This document shows, piece after piece, positions 31,182 to 43,825 of a DNA stretch of 64,000 nt. Location of the stretch: the NCBI GenBank assembly GCA_021029095.1, contig JAJOHG010000028.1, positions 186,001 through 250,000 of the forward strand. The letters are read 5' to 3'. A program made the translations under genes and the position numbers. This DNA is from Phellopilus nigrolimitatus (lineage: Eukaryota > Basidiomycota > Agaricomycetes > Hymenochaetales > Hymenochaetaceae). The number at the start of each line of letters is the position of its first letter. Position 1 is the stretch's first letter. The notes below the pieces were generated by a model that was given only the letters and a program-made list of their open reading frames with translations, was not told where the DNA came from and did no database searches.

Positions 31182-34052
31182 TCAATAGGTCGCAATCGGC
31201 AAGGCGGTGTTCGTCTCAATAACGGATGGAATAGCATGCGGAATGACGACATCGACACCTACGCCAGAGTCGACATGACAATCAGCTTTGGGCTTCGCTG
31301 TGGCGAGCTTAGTCTTCGGCTTGATGTCTACGCGCACCCATATCCTGTCTTCAAATTCTTTTCCGTTCTCCGTAGCCTTTGGATTGTCCGACGCATTAGT
31401 CCCAGACCCCTTCCTGAGAAATGAGCGCGCGTGCAGAAGCTTGCGCAGCGGAGGTAAGGCATCAGTGAGACTATGCAAACTGTTGGTACGCATCCTGGTG
31501 CGTGCGGGTTGGCCAGCCTGCGGCTCAGAAGCTGTCTTCGATCGCTTATGAGAAAGAGGATGAGAGGCAAGCGGGGCGGGAGGCGAGTGCGAGGCAGGCG
31601 AGGGCGAAGGCGATGGGGGAGAAGGCGTCGACGAGCGAGTCTCGGGCTGGGACACCCTTCCAGCAGAAGGTGACCTGAATGATGTGGGCGGGGGTGTCTC
31701 TGCCCTATGGCGCGATGCAGCAGGCATAACCGGTATTGGAGGCGAGGGCCGCATCGCGCTTCGCACTCCTCGCAGCACGTCGTACATGCCCGCCATATGA
31801 TGACACTGTCCTGGCTTCGCTGCAGTAGACTTCTGCGGCGCAGGCGATGATTGACGCGGAATCGGAGAATGGGAAGCAGAGGGCCACTCATGGTTGTATG
31901 AGCCACGTGCGAGTACTTCCTCTGGCGAAGCAAGTCCTGCGCTTGATCTGCTCGTGCTCTTAGACGGAAATGGGAGAGACGCTGGAGACGAAGCTGAACG
32001 TGCGACTGCTGGCCTTCCTATGTTGCTCTTAGACTCAGCATTCGAGTGAGACCTAGCTATCGCCTTCCCTTTCACGTTACCTTCCGTTCCCGCTCTCTTG
32101 GAAGGAAAGGACGAAGGCGGCGAGGCTGAAGGCCGTGCTCGTCTCGACGGCCGATCGTAGGGGCGAGATTCCAAAGAACCATCTGAATGATCCGAACCTG
32201 TGAATTCTATCCGACAATGGCACTGCGGGCACACCTGGACTTGTGTCTCCGCACTAGCGCGACGAGGTGGGGTATTCGGGGTCTTCGTAAATTTAGCTTG
32301 AGGATCGACGGGTGAATTAATGTTCAACTTCGACGGCTTCTTAAGCAGCTTACGATGGCCGCCCTGACGCACGCACGCATCAACTGCAATCAACGGAGGG
32401 AGCGGAGTAGCTGGGTCGACAGATAGCCATTCCGAGTCAGCGTCTCCCGCGAGGGTCGGCTCGGACGACTGCGCATTCCCCACGGAATTTCGTGGCATAG
32501 CCCCAGAAGAGGGCGGCGTGGGTGAAACGTAGCTCGACTGGGAAGATGCTGAGTCGGACTCATGCTCGCGCATCGCCGCAGCCACGTCGATGTACCGCGA
32601 GGTGGAGGACGTAGTCCACGAGAACGCTGATTTCTGTATTTTCATAATTGTGAAACTCAGTACGAATGAAAGTATGTGAGAATAGGACGCACCAGATTTC
32701 CCACATCTCTTCTGAGTTCCAAATCCAAGTTGAGATCGAGCTCTTGTCCATGCGAGTCGTCGAAGTACCCTAGCCATGTGCCACCCTCCCGTGTATCTGT
32801 GTGACCTAAATCCGGATTCGGTGCTTCGCCGTTGCCATCAACCATGCCTATTGTTTTAGGTTTGTCGATCCCCATTCCCAAGCCGAGCATCGGCGCACTA
32901 CGCATCCAGCACGAGCTCGAAAATACACTGCGAAAGCCCGCCGACTTAAGCCCCGTCGCATTGCTGATATTCATGGCGGGGTCGTACAGAAGCACCTTCG
33001 AAAGACGCGTTTCGGCCTCGCCATCACTATGGCTTGCCTTCTCCTCGATCTTCGCGGTTCGCCGCAAGAACCCGTAGCGCGATGCGCGGGAGTGCGTCGC
33101 CTTCTGCGGCCCGTCCTCGCTCCGGGCGTTCCTGCAGAGACCGAAGCCAAACACACTTAGATTGAGTCGGCCTGATGAGCCTGACTCGTTAGAAGACGAA
33201 TGGTGGTGGGTCTGGTAAGGTGCTCTGCCCTCATGGTCAACCTTCGTGGTGGTCTGCGAATGAGCATCGGATCCGGAATCGCGTTTCCGCTGTGGCAGGG
33301 ACTGCGGCTGATATGGTCGCTGAGATTGAGACTTAGCTTGTAGCTGTAGTTGCGAGCGCACAAACGCGTCCAGGTAACCACCTGTCCCTGCTGAGCTCCG
33401 GCGTGTGGGAGGGACGAGGCATGGCGTCGATTGATCACCCAAGCCAAGCGCGTATCGTGACTGCGCATATGGGTAAAGCATGCTCAGGTTATCCTGCGCA
33501 GTGTTGGGAGAGGTGCCAATATTGAGGAAGTCGACTGAAAGTACCTGCGAGCGTGAATCAGGGTAGGCATCCTTCGGAGAGGTGCTCGTTCTGTTGCAGT
33601 TGTCCTCGGACGTGCTGGACGCAGAAAGCTCGGCGCTACCAAACGTGACCAGCCCTTCCTCTGGGTCCCACACAGCGCCGAAAGTGAGCGCAGCCTCTGG
33701 CGGGACGACCTCCGACCAGCGGAGGTCTACATCCTTATAATGTTCATTATGGTCGTAAGTAGCGTCGGGTTTATCGTTGGCATGAGTGAGGGTGAGATGA
33801 GGGGTGTCGAACGTAGGAGGACGAGCTCCGTTCCTCGCGGAGCGCTGTGAATAAAGGTTAGCAAGCCCGAGCGATGAAGAAATTTGACCTAAGATAACTC
33901 ACAGGACGATCAGGGGAGTCTATGACCGTCATGCTAGAATCCAAGGAACTGGATTCTTGAGAGGACGACGGAGACGCAGTATGCAAGCGCCCCGTATCGA
34001 GAGCACGTGTGTCGACGAAGGGGCGTGCTGGACGAGACGCCTGTATCTTCAT
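31182..34052 (-). CDS. Large disordered Ser/Pro-rich hypothetical protein
   Basis: Three exons on the minus strand: 34052-33903, 33844-32693 and 32633-31182, total 917 aa; introns of 58 and 59 nt with GTGAGT and GTGCGT donors. The start is the ATG at 34052 (MKIQASRPARPF). The protein is nearly all low complexity: Ser, Pro, Arg and Ala rich, with one CxxC-type motif (VCPQCHCRIEF, about residue 560) that could be a small metal site or half of one. A run of PSPPSPSPSPASHSPP lies in the C-terminal third. The final 60 residues are more ordered (RIWVRVDIKPKTKLATAKPK). No known domain is recognised. The long uninterrupted frames and clean introns make the gene credible; a signalling-scaffold or nuclear role would be a guess. 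Confidence 0.72.
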
Positions 34053-36480
34053 CAAGGCTCGGGCAGAGAGGATCCAAACGCGTGAGAAGGAATGGGTGTT
34101 AAACAGATAGCAGAGCTGAGGAACTGCGAGACTAAAAGTCGGTGGGTGTATCGCTTTGTTGATACGGGTATCGAAGTCGCAGGTGTCGCTGACGTCCTAG
34201 TTCATTTCCTGGCTCACAGGCTTAGACTCAAGCTCAAGGTGCGAGTGGACGGGTAATCTCCCAGCGAAGACACGTCGCGGGGCACGCAGACTTTTAAGCC
34301 TCAGGAACAGCGAGATGACCGGAATGAGGCCCCAAGCTATTAAAACGCGTGGTAGAAGTAGATGCCCAATGTAAAGAAACCGGCCAAAGCGCTGACGACC
34401 AGCAACCGTGATTCGCGTAGCCTCATAAAATTAAAAATACCATACGTTCATCGCCTCGTGCAAATTGGACGAAATCATCCGGGCCTTCTTCAAGATCATA
34501 ATTCAAGGCCTCGCTCGAGCCAGATCTAATAGGGTATTCGTTGCCCGCTGCAATGGCCACCGTCGCGAAGAAGCAAGTTATTGGACGATAGAGTTTCAAA
34601 GCAATATAAACGCGCAGAACATGAGGTCTAAAAGCAAAGTCGGCCTCGCCGCGCGCCGATTCAAAATTTCGCAGAATATTTTCTGTTCATATAAAAAGAT
34701 AGAGCTTCAAGCGGCAGCTAGGTCGAAGTGGTAAAAGAGAGAGGGCGCAGACAGGCCGCTGACGCGTATCGGGTGTGTTTGTTCGTGTTTGTATCTCTAC
34801 GCTCTGCTCTGAACCACGATGATCTCAGCTTCAGCTATAGTATCTTCTTTCCATGCACCTGGGTCGACATATCTATTTGGAACTGGTTAAAACCAAGAGA
34901 CTGTTGTTGGAGACCGTCTTTCCAAATATTGGACCCTACTTCTAACTTCACCCTCAAATTCGCACACTCGATCTGTCCTGAATGATAGCAGCGCACCTCC
35001 CTGTAGAAGACATATCACGCGAAGACATAGACACCCGAGAGTAGTCTACATCTATCACCTCTCGGGACTATGTCGACGGCGTTCTCCAAATAGGCGATGT
35101 CGAGCGTGGGGCCGGGTGAATCGGTACCAGGTTTCCCGACGTCGACGCTGTCGAGAGGAAGCGCGCCAGACGGACAGACATGGACAGGAAGTCCTTTTCT
35201 GATGAGGGAGGATCGAGACTGTGAGAGGTGACGGGCGGCCCGGGGTATGTTTTTCTGACTTCTCTCACTTCTTGTTTTCTGACATACATTCTCAAGCAAT
35301 ATATCGAATTATGCTTGACAGTGCGCGGTATTCGCGAAGATTCTTCGAGTCGGCAACTTGTACTTAAACATCTACCGCCGATTGCCAGCAAAGCAGCTGA
35401 GTCTTGGGAAGCCAAGATGCGCTCTAGAGTCAATTGGCGGGCGCAAGTTCTAGCGCGTACGGGTCGGAATCATATACGCGACGTTTTATCCTCTGACCGA
35501 CGATGACTGTCGGCGGAGACAGCATACGCAAAACCGACGCAGATCAAGAACTCGAAGTGAGAAGCAGACGATCGCGATGCGCGCTCATCGAGAAGGGATA
35601 TGTGGAGCGGCGGGCTATATGTCGTACTCGGACGTGTACAAGCGCTCGTATATTCTGATATTCTCTGCGCATCGCCCACCGCCCGAAATCCGGACCGCAT
35701 AGCTTGTCATTCAAGGCAACTTTGCCCGTCATCATCCGAGTTGCTTCGCTTCGCTACTTGTTCCCACAGTTGGCTTCGACGTCGTGACACTACATATCCG
35801 AATGCCGACCTAAATCCTAAATCCTCCCATATCACGTCGCCTTGCGGACGGCACGAGTGTGAACGAGGCTAGATTAAAGAAGCACGAGCCCATAATGCTT
35901 TGGCGCTATCAGCGAGTAAAAGCTCCGACCTCTCCTAGCTCTTGAAGCTCGCAGCGCTAGTCCTATACGTTGTAAGAATAGTAGTAATATTGCCAAAGTT
36001 AATGGACGGAAAGGTATGCGTGCTTAATGCATGCTTTTGAATGGAAAAACAACCAAATTGTGTAGGCCATAATCGCATGTATGTCTATCTGTCCAGAGGT
36101 GGAGTGGATGGATTTTAAATGGCCAACACTTATAGACTCTCCTCCACAAGGTGTAAATTGAAGAAAATTATGAATGGTGATGAAATCGGGGAGAAATCTA
36201 AGTAAATTTATACGGTATACATTAGGTTGGGGCTCTTCCTTCGAAACAAGGTCGTTTCTCACAGTGATATATGTTCTTTTAAAAGTTGAGGGGGTCGGCC
36301 AAGCAGTCACTGTCAATTTGAGAACTGTTAACCAGTGAAGAAAAGATTGGAAAGAAATGGAAGAATCGCAGCCGCACCCTTGTTTAGCTTCTTCTCCCGG
36401 GTAGAAAGCTTCGCACACTATGTTACATGGTTTGTTGACACCGCTTGTGCTCTGTTCCAGCGACATATCCCTGCCACAGA
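34053..36480. other. Intergenic region without supported genes
   Basis: About 2.4 kb. A minus-strand frame at 35015-35299 ends in a coding-like stretch (LPVHVCPSGALPLDSVDVG) but could not be joined to other exons. Nothing else is recognised. Confidence 0.4.
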
Positions 36481-38140
36481 TAACGTGAGAACGAGGAAGT
36501 GAAAATGAAAACGAGAGTCGACCGACGCCCGGAGCGCAACTTGATTTGGAATTTGCACCCGAAATGGAAGCTCGTTCTAAACCGCCGGTCGTGGCATTTA
36601 GGAGCCTCGTGTCATCGCATCGGCTGTCCTCGTTCGGTGACTTCAATGTGCACTGTTCTTCGTTCTGTCATCGTGCATTTTTTTCCCGATGATTATCGGC
36701 GCTTCGTTAGGTGGAATGTTCTTGAACTGGAAGACTGTTACTGGGCCAACTGGATAAACTGGAATTGCTGCCACGTCTCTTTCTGTACTTTGCTGAAACG
36801 AATACGAACTTTAAATCAAGAGGGACTCTGTGGCAGATGGCGGGCCAAGTTATTGAAGAGGATTGCTGGTTCGATCGAAGTGCGCTAGAACGCGCTTTGC
36901 CGTATCGGCGCACGATGTGCAACAGGGCAGATTATGGTTGGTGAAGGAAAGGAGGCCTAGGATGAGCTGGACGTCATGGCAGGGACGCAGATGGAATAGC
37001 AAAGCAGAAGAGGTAGGCAAACAGTTGAGCAACATCCTTGCGACATAATGATCTTGATGGACTCGTTATCGATTAAATTGTCGTCAAACCGAGCACATTT
37101 TGCTTCGCGCTGTCTCTTTGCTTTGCTGCCAAATCTACGTAACGTCTTGAGTCGATCCAAGAAAGAAAGGAAATGGTCAAGACGACCAAAGAAATACAGT
37201 CGGATCTGGTGAAGACAGACTGTCGCGATGCTAGCACACCGCTCGTCCCATACGAGAGAAGGAGGCTTGCGACACGAAAAAAAAAAGTAGATTCTAGTCA
37301 AGCTCAGAAAGAAGTGCATGACATACGTTCCTCAACTCCCGCGCCAGCCTCATCGCGTCTGATCAGAATGTTGAGCGACAGTTGAAGAAGAACCAAGCAC
37401 CTTGATGTCTGTCTTCGGTGGCTCTATCAGTCGTCTCATTTGCTTGAACTGAAGGCTCCCTTGGTGCTCTTTGAGTACGGTTATCTCATTGTCTATCGAA
37501 TAAGAATCAGAAACTGAGCCTCAAGTTTTGATGATGACACAGTAAGGCGCGCATCCGAAGCCTAATCTGTGGGATAAGAGAATAGTAAGTCATTCAAACC
37601 AGTGTCGGAGAAATCTAGCTCACCATTGGACTCTATTTTTACATGCTTTTGCTTCTGAAAGGCGATTTCATGAGAAGCGCTCGAAATCAGTTGCTTATCG
37701 CTGTCGAAATCTTTTTGCGGCTTTCGAGTACCCATCTGAGATGATCGGAATACTTCGCATACAATGGGGCCTTTTGTTCAAGATGCACATCGAAATAAAG
37801 GTGACAATGTTATACGGGAGCGCAAGGTGCCGCGTCTTTCTTGAGATTGGTACATGAGCGAGCCCACAGGCAACGGCGAAATCAATACAGAGCCACCTCC
37901 ACGGCAAAGTAGGGAAACAATGGAATCGCCCTTCGCGCCTCTTGCACGTTTCCAAAACCCAACATAGGTCATTTGTTTAGTATTAATTGGCTTGTGTGGC
38001 TCACGTGGGTGATATAACAGTCAAAGCATCTCAACCGCATCCTTTCAACAACCCCCACTCCCCCGCCTGTGCGCTCCTCTTCATCTCATCTTCAGTCTTC
38101 TCTACTCGAAACATTAGGAACATAACTCGCGTAAACCGAG
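36480..38140. repeat. Duplicated 5' segment alpha, copy 1
   Basis: Homologous to 48060-49742 along most of its length: for example, the stretches around 36835-37330 match 48415-48940 and 37550-38120 match 49170-49720, with many substitutions and small indels. It serves as the upstream region of ZF-A. Short coding-like remnants (LVKT...LVPYxRR on the plus strand near 37200) occur in both copies but contain breaks. Confidence 0.7.
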
Positions 38141-40429
38141 ATGGATCAAGAAGTGGGCAGCATCGCCTCTCCTCCAGACGTGGTGACTACGGCGACTTTG
38201 AACGACAGAACACACAAAAGCACTGAGCCACAAGACACCACCGAGTGAGTTCTTACTTGCATTACGCCTCATTCACATCGCTCATCGCTCTCTTGAAGGA
38301 CATCGTGGATGGCGAGGAAAAAAGCAGGCTCCTACAGGGACGAGGGGGCCACACACCACAATGAATGCGAGGTCGACGTATCAGCTTGGCTCGATCTCGA
38401 CGGACTCGAGGGGAATGTGTGGGACGATGCGATTCCCCTAGGAGACAACGCCGGAGGAGGGAACAGGTACGCGACAAAAGCATCTCCTCTCACTGTGAAT
38501 CCGACCGACGCATGTTTTAGTAGCCTCGCGCCGCACGACTATCCGTCTTATACGGCAACCTCCTCTGCATACTTGGACCTTACACAAATCTGCTCTCCTG
38601 AACGCTATCAGGTAATGATGTCGGGCGACGATTCGAATGTTTGGATTCAACATCCAAATGATGAGGAGAAGGAAATTTTTCTAGGGAACGAGGAGTATCC
38701 GGAAGGCTATAATACTATCCACCTTGCGGAGCCCGAACAGGAACAGCAAGTGGCTCGCATTCCCCAGCAGATCCCAGAGCTCTCCTCGCTGCGCCTCCAA
38801 TTAGATGAGCATCCTGCCCCGACCGCCTCTGTCCCGAGCCTACCAATTGATGCACCGGGAACACGTGTTCCTAGACGAGGCCTCCCTTTCATGTCGTCAG
38901 CCGCAACTTTGCCTACGGACTTTCTTTCGCTCCCGCCTCTCCCGCCTCTGCCAATCGATGCACCGAGAACACGTGCTCCAAGACGAGGCCTCCCGGAAAG
39001 CTTTGCTTTCCAACCGACTTTCGCCTCACCGTCTTTCGATCCAGTCCAGGAATCGATGCTCGCTTTCTCTCGTACTTTCAACACGCCGTACGTCTTTACT
39101 TCTTCCTGCTTTCAAGTGTATGCCTCATGTGTCAACAGATCCAGTTCTTCATACTCGTCGGGTAGCACGCCGTTTTCCTCGGGGTCCTCATCGCGTACGC
39201 CGGATGATGCCCAAGGCGATGAAACGTCCTTCCTAAGCCTTGAGCAAGCTTATCCTTTTCTGGATCCTGTTCTCGCTACATCCTCACTACCGGAAACGTT
39301 TTTGCCTCCAACCTCTGATGTCGATGTCAGCGGTCTATTCCAGACAAATGTGGCTGCACAGCACGTCCCTCTCTTCTGTCACTCTGCCGCAACGCCCTTT
39401 CCAAAGCAGCCCTTTGGAAATACCTACCATAACCTCCCTCGTGATACGGTGGCTCCCGCGGCGGTTCAAGACAAAAAGCGAAAAGGGACCGCGAAAGCGA
39501 ACGGGAAAACGACCGCGAAAGCGTACGCGAAAACTGCTGCAAAGAAAACTCCTGTTCACGCTTCCTCCTCAACGTCCTCTTTCGTGGAAATGACCCAGCC
39601 GCAGAGCCCCTTCCACGATTATCTGCCTACCTGCGCTGATGCTGCGAAGTATACTCGTGCCAATGCTCCAGCCATGTCGAGTTCCGCTCCGTATAAAACG
39701 GTAGAGTATTGTGATTTCCTCGTCCGAACTTGTCACGGAACGCTTGTCCGCTGCGGCCATGTACTCAGCACTGATCGCGACGACGTGAAAGCCCACTTCA
39801 ACAAGCACAAGAGGTCTTTCGATCAAGGAGCGGACATCCCCTGCCCATACTGCTTTGGAGCGATGAAGCGATACAGCAACATTTGCAGGCACATCGAGGA
39901 CAGTCATACGATCCTTAACAAGCCGAAATGCCCGAATTGCAATGTTCCAATTACGAGGAACGATGATTTCTATAGAACTCGCCACCTTGCGAGCAAAGAA
40001 CACAAAAATGCCGTTAAAGCCTTGGCGGTAAAGACCAAGAAGGTGTCCAGGACGGCGAGCAATAGCCTAACGGGTAACAATTTAGAGGGTGGGGATTTAG
40101 AGGACGGCGATTTTAAGGATGATAACAAACCATTATGCGCCACTTGTGGTGGTGCGATAATGAGAAACGACGATTTCTATATAATTCGCCACCTTGCGGA
40201 GAAAGAACATAAAAGGGCTGTGCCCGCCGTTGCTCTACGTCTATCAATCTACTCTGTACCATTTCAGCACGTTATCAATTTAAACTTTTACAATAAAAAA
40301 AAGAATCTCCCTTTTCACAATTATTTGCCTGCACTGCCCGTTTTTTCTGTGCAGTGGCTGCCCTCGCACTCCGGAGGACAACGTTTCGTGCAACATCTGC
40401 GAACCATTTCTGCGCAATCTCACTCATAA
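38141..40429 (+). CDS. C2H2-like zinc-finger protein ZF-A (chimeric)
   Basis: Member of the duplicated zinc-finger family and the longest of the five. Exons: 38141-38244, 38299-38466, 38521-39087 and 39139-40429, total 709 aa. The N-terminal part (MDQEVGSIASPPDV, ARKKAGSYRDE, VSAWLDLDGLEGNVWDD) matches ZF-C only; from about 38836 on, the sequence (LPIDAPGTRVPRRGLPF...) matches the MGE-type copies B, D and E. A Lys/Ala-rich stretch (AKANGKTTAKAYAKTAAKK) precedes three Cys/His fingers: CDFLV...CGHVL...HFNKHKR, CPYC...ICRHIEDSH and CPNC...RHLASKEH. A fourth, LCATCGGAIMRNDDFY...RHLAEKEH, is an extra copy of the last finger. The stop used by the other copies is lost, so the frame runs about 60 residues into normally non-coding 3' sequence. 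Introns 2 (54 nt) and 3 (51 nt) have no in-frame stop and could be retained. Confidence 0.78.
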
Positions 40430-40990
40430 CTTATTTTTAGTGTTTAATGATTTCCTTTCCTAATATTTAATCTGTCTTATTGTTCTTCCAAAAAACTCGT
40501 TTGCTATCCACGTACATCTGTATCGCCCATGCTCTGGTCGAGCTGTCTCATTCAACCTTTGTATATGTGTCTTTGCCATACGTGATATCTACTGCTTGTC
40601 GTCTCTCAGTCGAAACTCCGATGATAGAAGCACTCCGAATCATCACAGCCGAAGACCACAGCTTTAGAATCAAGTTCTGTGTGAAATTTGATATAAGTCA
40701 TATGTGTGCAGGCAGTGCGAGCCACGAATCTCACTTTAAGTCTGAATTTGAAGCTTCCCGGATAGCAGACAGACAGCCGCAACATTGCTCCTTAGAGGGA
40801 GACTTATCTTAGTTTATTATTTGTCGTGTTTACTATGTCTGGACTGGCAATTGGTGCCATAGACTGCATGTACATGTATATGCGACGCCCATCATTTGGT
40901 ATGCGTTCAATCTTCCGAGTTGCTCCGTACGTAATAACAGTATGTCTTGCCTTACTGTTGGGTGTTTGAGCTTCAAATCCTGCCACCACG
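40430..40990. repeat. Duplicated 3' flank gamma, copy 1
   Basis: Similar to 45860-46330, 52480-53090 and 63310-64000. Shared landmarks are ATTTCCTTTCCTAATATTTA, a TACATCTGTATC run, and an ATAGCAGACAG stretch. Part of each array unit downstream of a zinc-finger gene. Confidence 0.7.
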
Positions 40991-42009
40991 ATGTCTACTG
41001 TAGCAAAAAGCTGGTTCTATCAGCTCTTTTGGTCTTATCAAAACCCAGATTTCTCTTACAATGCTGGACAGCCTGAGGTACGTGCAACTTCCCATTCTAA
41101 ACAATAAGCATCGTTAAATCTGTCTTCATCGATGATCAGATACCAGGAAAGCCGACAGAATTCGACGAACTGTCTGACGACGAAATCGTAGAGCTCTGTC
41201 GTCACGCACCAAACATGGAGACGATTCCCAATTGGCCAGACAGATTGCAGCCTCCCTTTCCGATTCTCTCTGAGAATGTCATTGGAAAACTTGGAAATGA
41301 TATCCGTCCATGGGAGGCTCACACGATGGAGCTCGTTCGCTCCCGAACCTCCATCCCAGTTCCCAGAGTTCTTCGATGTTTTACTAAAAACAGAGAGGGC
41401 TACATTATTATGGAGTTTATCAAAGGTCGTAATCTCAGAGATTACTGGGACAACCTTAGCATTTGGCGGAAATTTCACATCGCTTGGACGCTTCGTGGAT
41501 ACGTTCGCCAATTACGTCGCGTTAAGACGCTACAGATAGAGCTCCAAGTACCCGGCCCGCATACCGATAATCCTGCAGAACCAGTTCCGTGCTCTGGTCG
41601 TCTTATGGGCGAATATGAAGTGGGACCATTTAATTCGAAATCAGAGCTCGCTATGTGGTTCAACAAAGCCCTTCGACACGCCTATTCCATGTACCCTTAT
41701 AATCCTCCTGCTCTTCCTTTCGACGAATCTGCGCCGCTCGTTTTGACGCACGGCGACCTTACACCGCGGAATATTATTTTGGGCGATGATGGAAAGGTGT
41801 GGATAATCGACTGGGGTTGCTCTGGCGTGTATCCTCGCTGGTTCGAAGTTTCCAGCATGGTCTTGGATGATATGCAGCCTCAATCTTGGATGTGGGCGAG
41901 CAGGTTTGCTGCTGGATGGTACTACAGGTCGCAAGAGTATTTCGTTGGATTAACCAGCTTCACAGTATCTATACTCGGTTCAGGCGTACCCATTCCTTTC
42001 GGAGAATGA
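40991..42009 (+). CDS. APH-family phosphotransferase
   Basis: Two exons: 40991-41077 and 41140-42009, total 318 aa. Belongs to the aminoglycoside phosphotransferase/choline kinase-like fold common in fungi. Visible motifs: IPVPRVLRCF and EGYIIMEFIKGRNLRDYW in the N-lobe/hinge, the Brenner motif LTHGDLTPRNIIL (about residue 232) and the metal-binding IIDWGCSGVYPRWFE (about residue 251). The N-lobe lysine region is short (IGKLGNDI). The true substrate of these fungal enzymes is unknown; antibiotic resistance should not be assumed. It lies between ZF-A and ZF-B inside the duplicated array, and a 5'-truncated copy is found at 58780-59258. No lesion is visible in this copy. Confidence 0.85.
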
Positions 42010-43825
42010 GCAATAGCTTATACTTCTATAATTTATACCGCGATGTTTTTAGAAAATACCGATCGCTCTCGCCATTGCTTGAAGGCCTTAGCAGAGCATA
42101 TAAGCCGCGGTCTTATGTAGCTTCTTCGTACTTGTACTATAACAAATGTGATTGAGAATGATAAACGATTACTTCGGACCTGCTAAATTGTACTTCGAAA
42201 GATGAGATCGGTTTCGGCAGTTATACAGTGTTTAATACGAAGATTACATTGGAATCTACTATTTAAATATTTTTTATCATTCAAAATCATCGTCATGTAC
42301 ATTTAATTCCCGAAAAGGCTAGAACGGCGTTTCGCTTGTTGCCGTTGTCAGCATCGAGTTGAAGACCTTTCACGATTTTGCCAAAAGTCTCATTGCTTGC
42401 CTCTGTCGCTGTCAGAATGTGTCTCTCGCCTGGACGATATGGAATTTTTTCCTAGATCACGCCGAACCGTCTCTGTGCTACATGAAAACGACATCTTCTG
42501 GATCAGACGCACGCGCTCGTCGCCTTCATCTTCGACCATGGTCGGAGCAGGATTTGCTTTGGGGTCTCGCAGTGTTTGCGTGGCTGTGGAAAGCTCGTTA
42601 CAGTTTATCGAATCAAATTTGACTATTCGCTGCATTGGTCGCACTGCGCTGAGCGCGTCATGCGTCGCAAAAGCAAAATTCCATGATATCGTGTCAGCGC
42701 TGGCGTGATATGTCAAACGGTTTTGGTTTCGAAAATAGTTGAAAGCTGGTACTTACTCAATTTCAACCAGTTCTTGCTATGGTAGATGAAATGATGGTGA
42801 GTTGTTACCTAGAAACCGTTGAAGTCTAATACGTTCCTTGCAATATTCAATTTCCCAGTCCACGAGCGCGAGGATAAGGTCGTTTCAATCAATGCAATTC
42901 AATAACCGGAAGGCAAACCGACATTTGTAATTTGCAAGAAACTGCATGTAATGAAGGCGCGCCTATGAGGCAAAGTCGAGGTGTGGTTCGGAGGCCGCAA
43001 GGTCTCAGATCTGGCAAGAATGCTGAGCGGACAATTGTTTTGACTTGACAGTCTTGTCTCATAATTGGAGTCGTCTCGCGACGTCCCGGTGCCTTTAGCG
43101 CACCCTTCTATTGTTCTGTTAGCTCTCATCCCTCGCAAAAGGACCTGCCATCCTGCTACTTAGTGTCAATGAAAATTCCGACCTGAAGCGGGCCTAGGAT
43201 ATCTGAAGGGATATTTTCAGGCCCGTTTGTTGTTCGAGATGAGAGAGCGACGAGTCTCTACGAACTGTCAACCGGACGTTATAGATTCAGCTTACCACTT
43301 GACAATGCTTCCTCCTACATGATAACTTTTGAAGGTGAGTACTCTACGAGGATCTTGAACCTGAGCGTTCTCCCTTGTCCCGAAAGCACTATGTTTTGCA
43401 GTCTAATATAATCTAGACTTTCTAGCTGAATGGCCTTTTCACTACACACGTATTCAACGTCCAATAAAATGGCGAAAAGGGCAAGGTGGTCGCGTTGCTA
43501 TTCTGGCACTAGGATTTAGCTTGTCACAGAACTCGCGCTCGTATCGTGGCTGACTGGAATTTCTGTTGGCCATGAGGAAGGAAGGTCAAAGCAAACCCCA
43601 ACTCGACGACAAAAGCGGGACAAATGGCCGAAGTGGTTTTACTGCCCCAGTGTTGGTCCAAGCGTCAAAACGCGTGCCGGGTGGCTGAACCAGAACGCGT
43701 GACCTCGTTCGACCCACTTAACAGACTCACGCTTTCACGTCTCTGCCTCATCCACACTCACACCATCTCTCCCCTCTACAACGCTTCACACCAACAACGT
43801 CGCACATCAACATCCTTCAATAGAC
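42010..43825. repeat. Duplicated 5' segment beta, copy 1
   Basis: From about 42300 on it is homologous to 53370-54820 and 59690-61173, and forms the upstream region of the MGE-type zinc-finger gene ZF-B. The last 200 bp before the ATG are nearly identical in the three copies (CACACTCACACCATCTCTCC), which suggests a shared promoter. It contains an antisense gene relic (see 42307-42716). Confidence 0.75.
42307..42716 (-). pseudogene. Antisense gene relic in beta, copy 1
   Basis: Minus-strand frame with MSFSCSTETVRRDLG, conserved in all three beta segments. Here a 2-nt deletion relative to copies 2 and 3 (within RRETH-ILTATEA) shifts the frame to a stop. Upstream, LVDWEIEYCKERIRLQRFL near 42830 looks like another exon. 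The family is unknown. Confidence 0.4.

Noticed and set aside
35015..35433. Minus-strand gene in the 34-36 kb gap
   Set aside because: Two overlapping frames of similar quality and no consistent exon chain or family.
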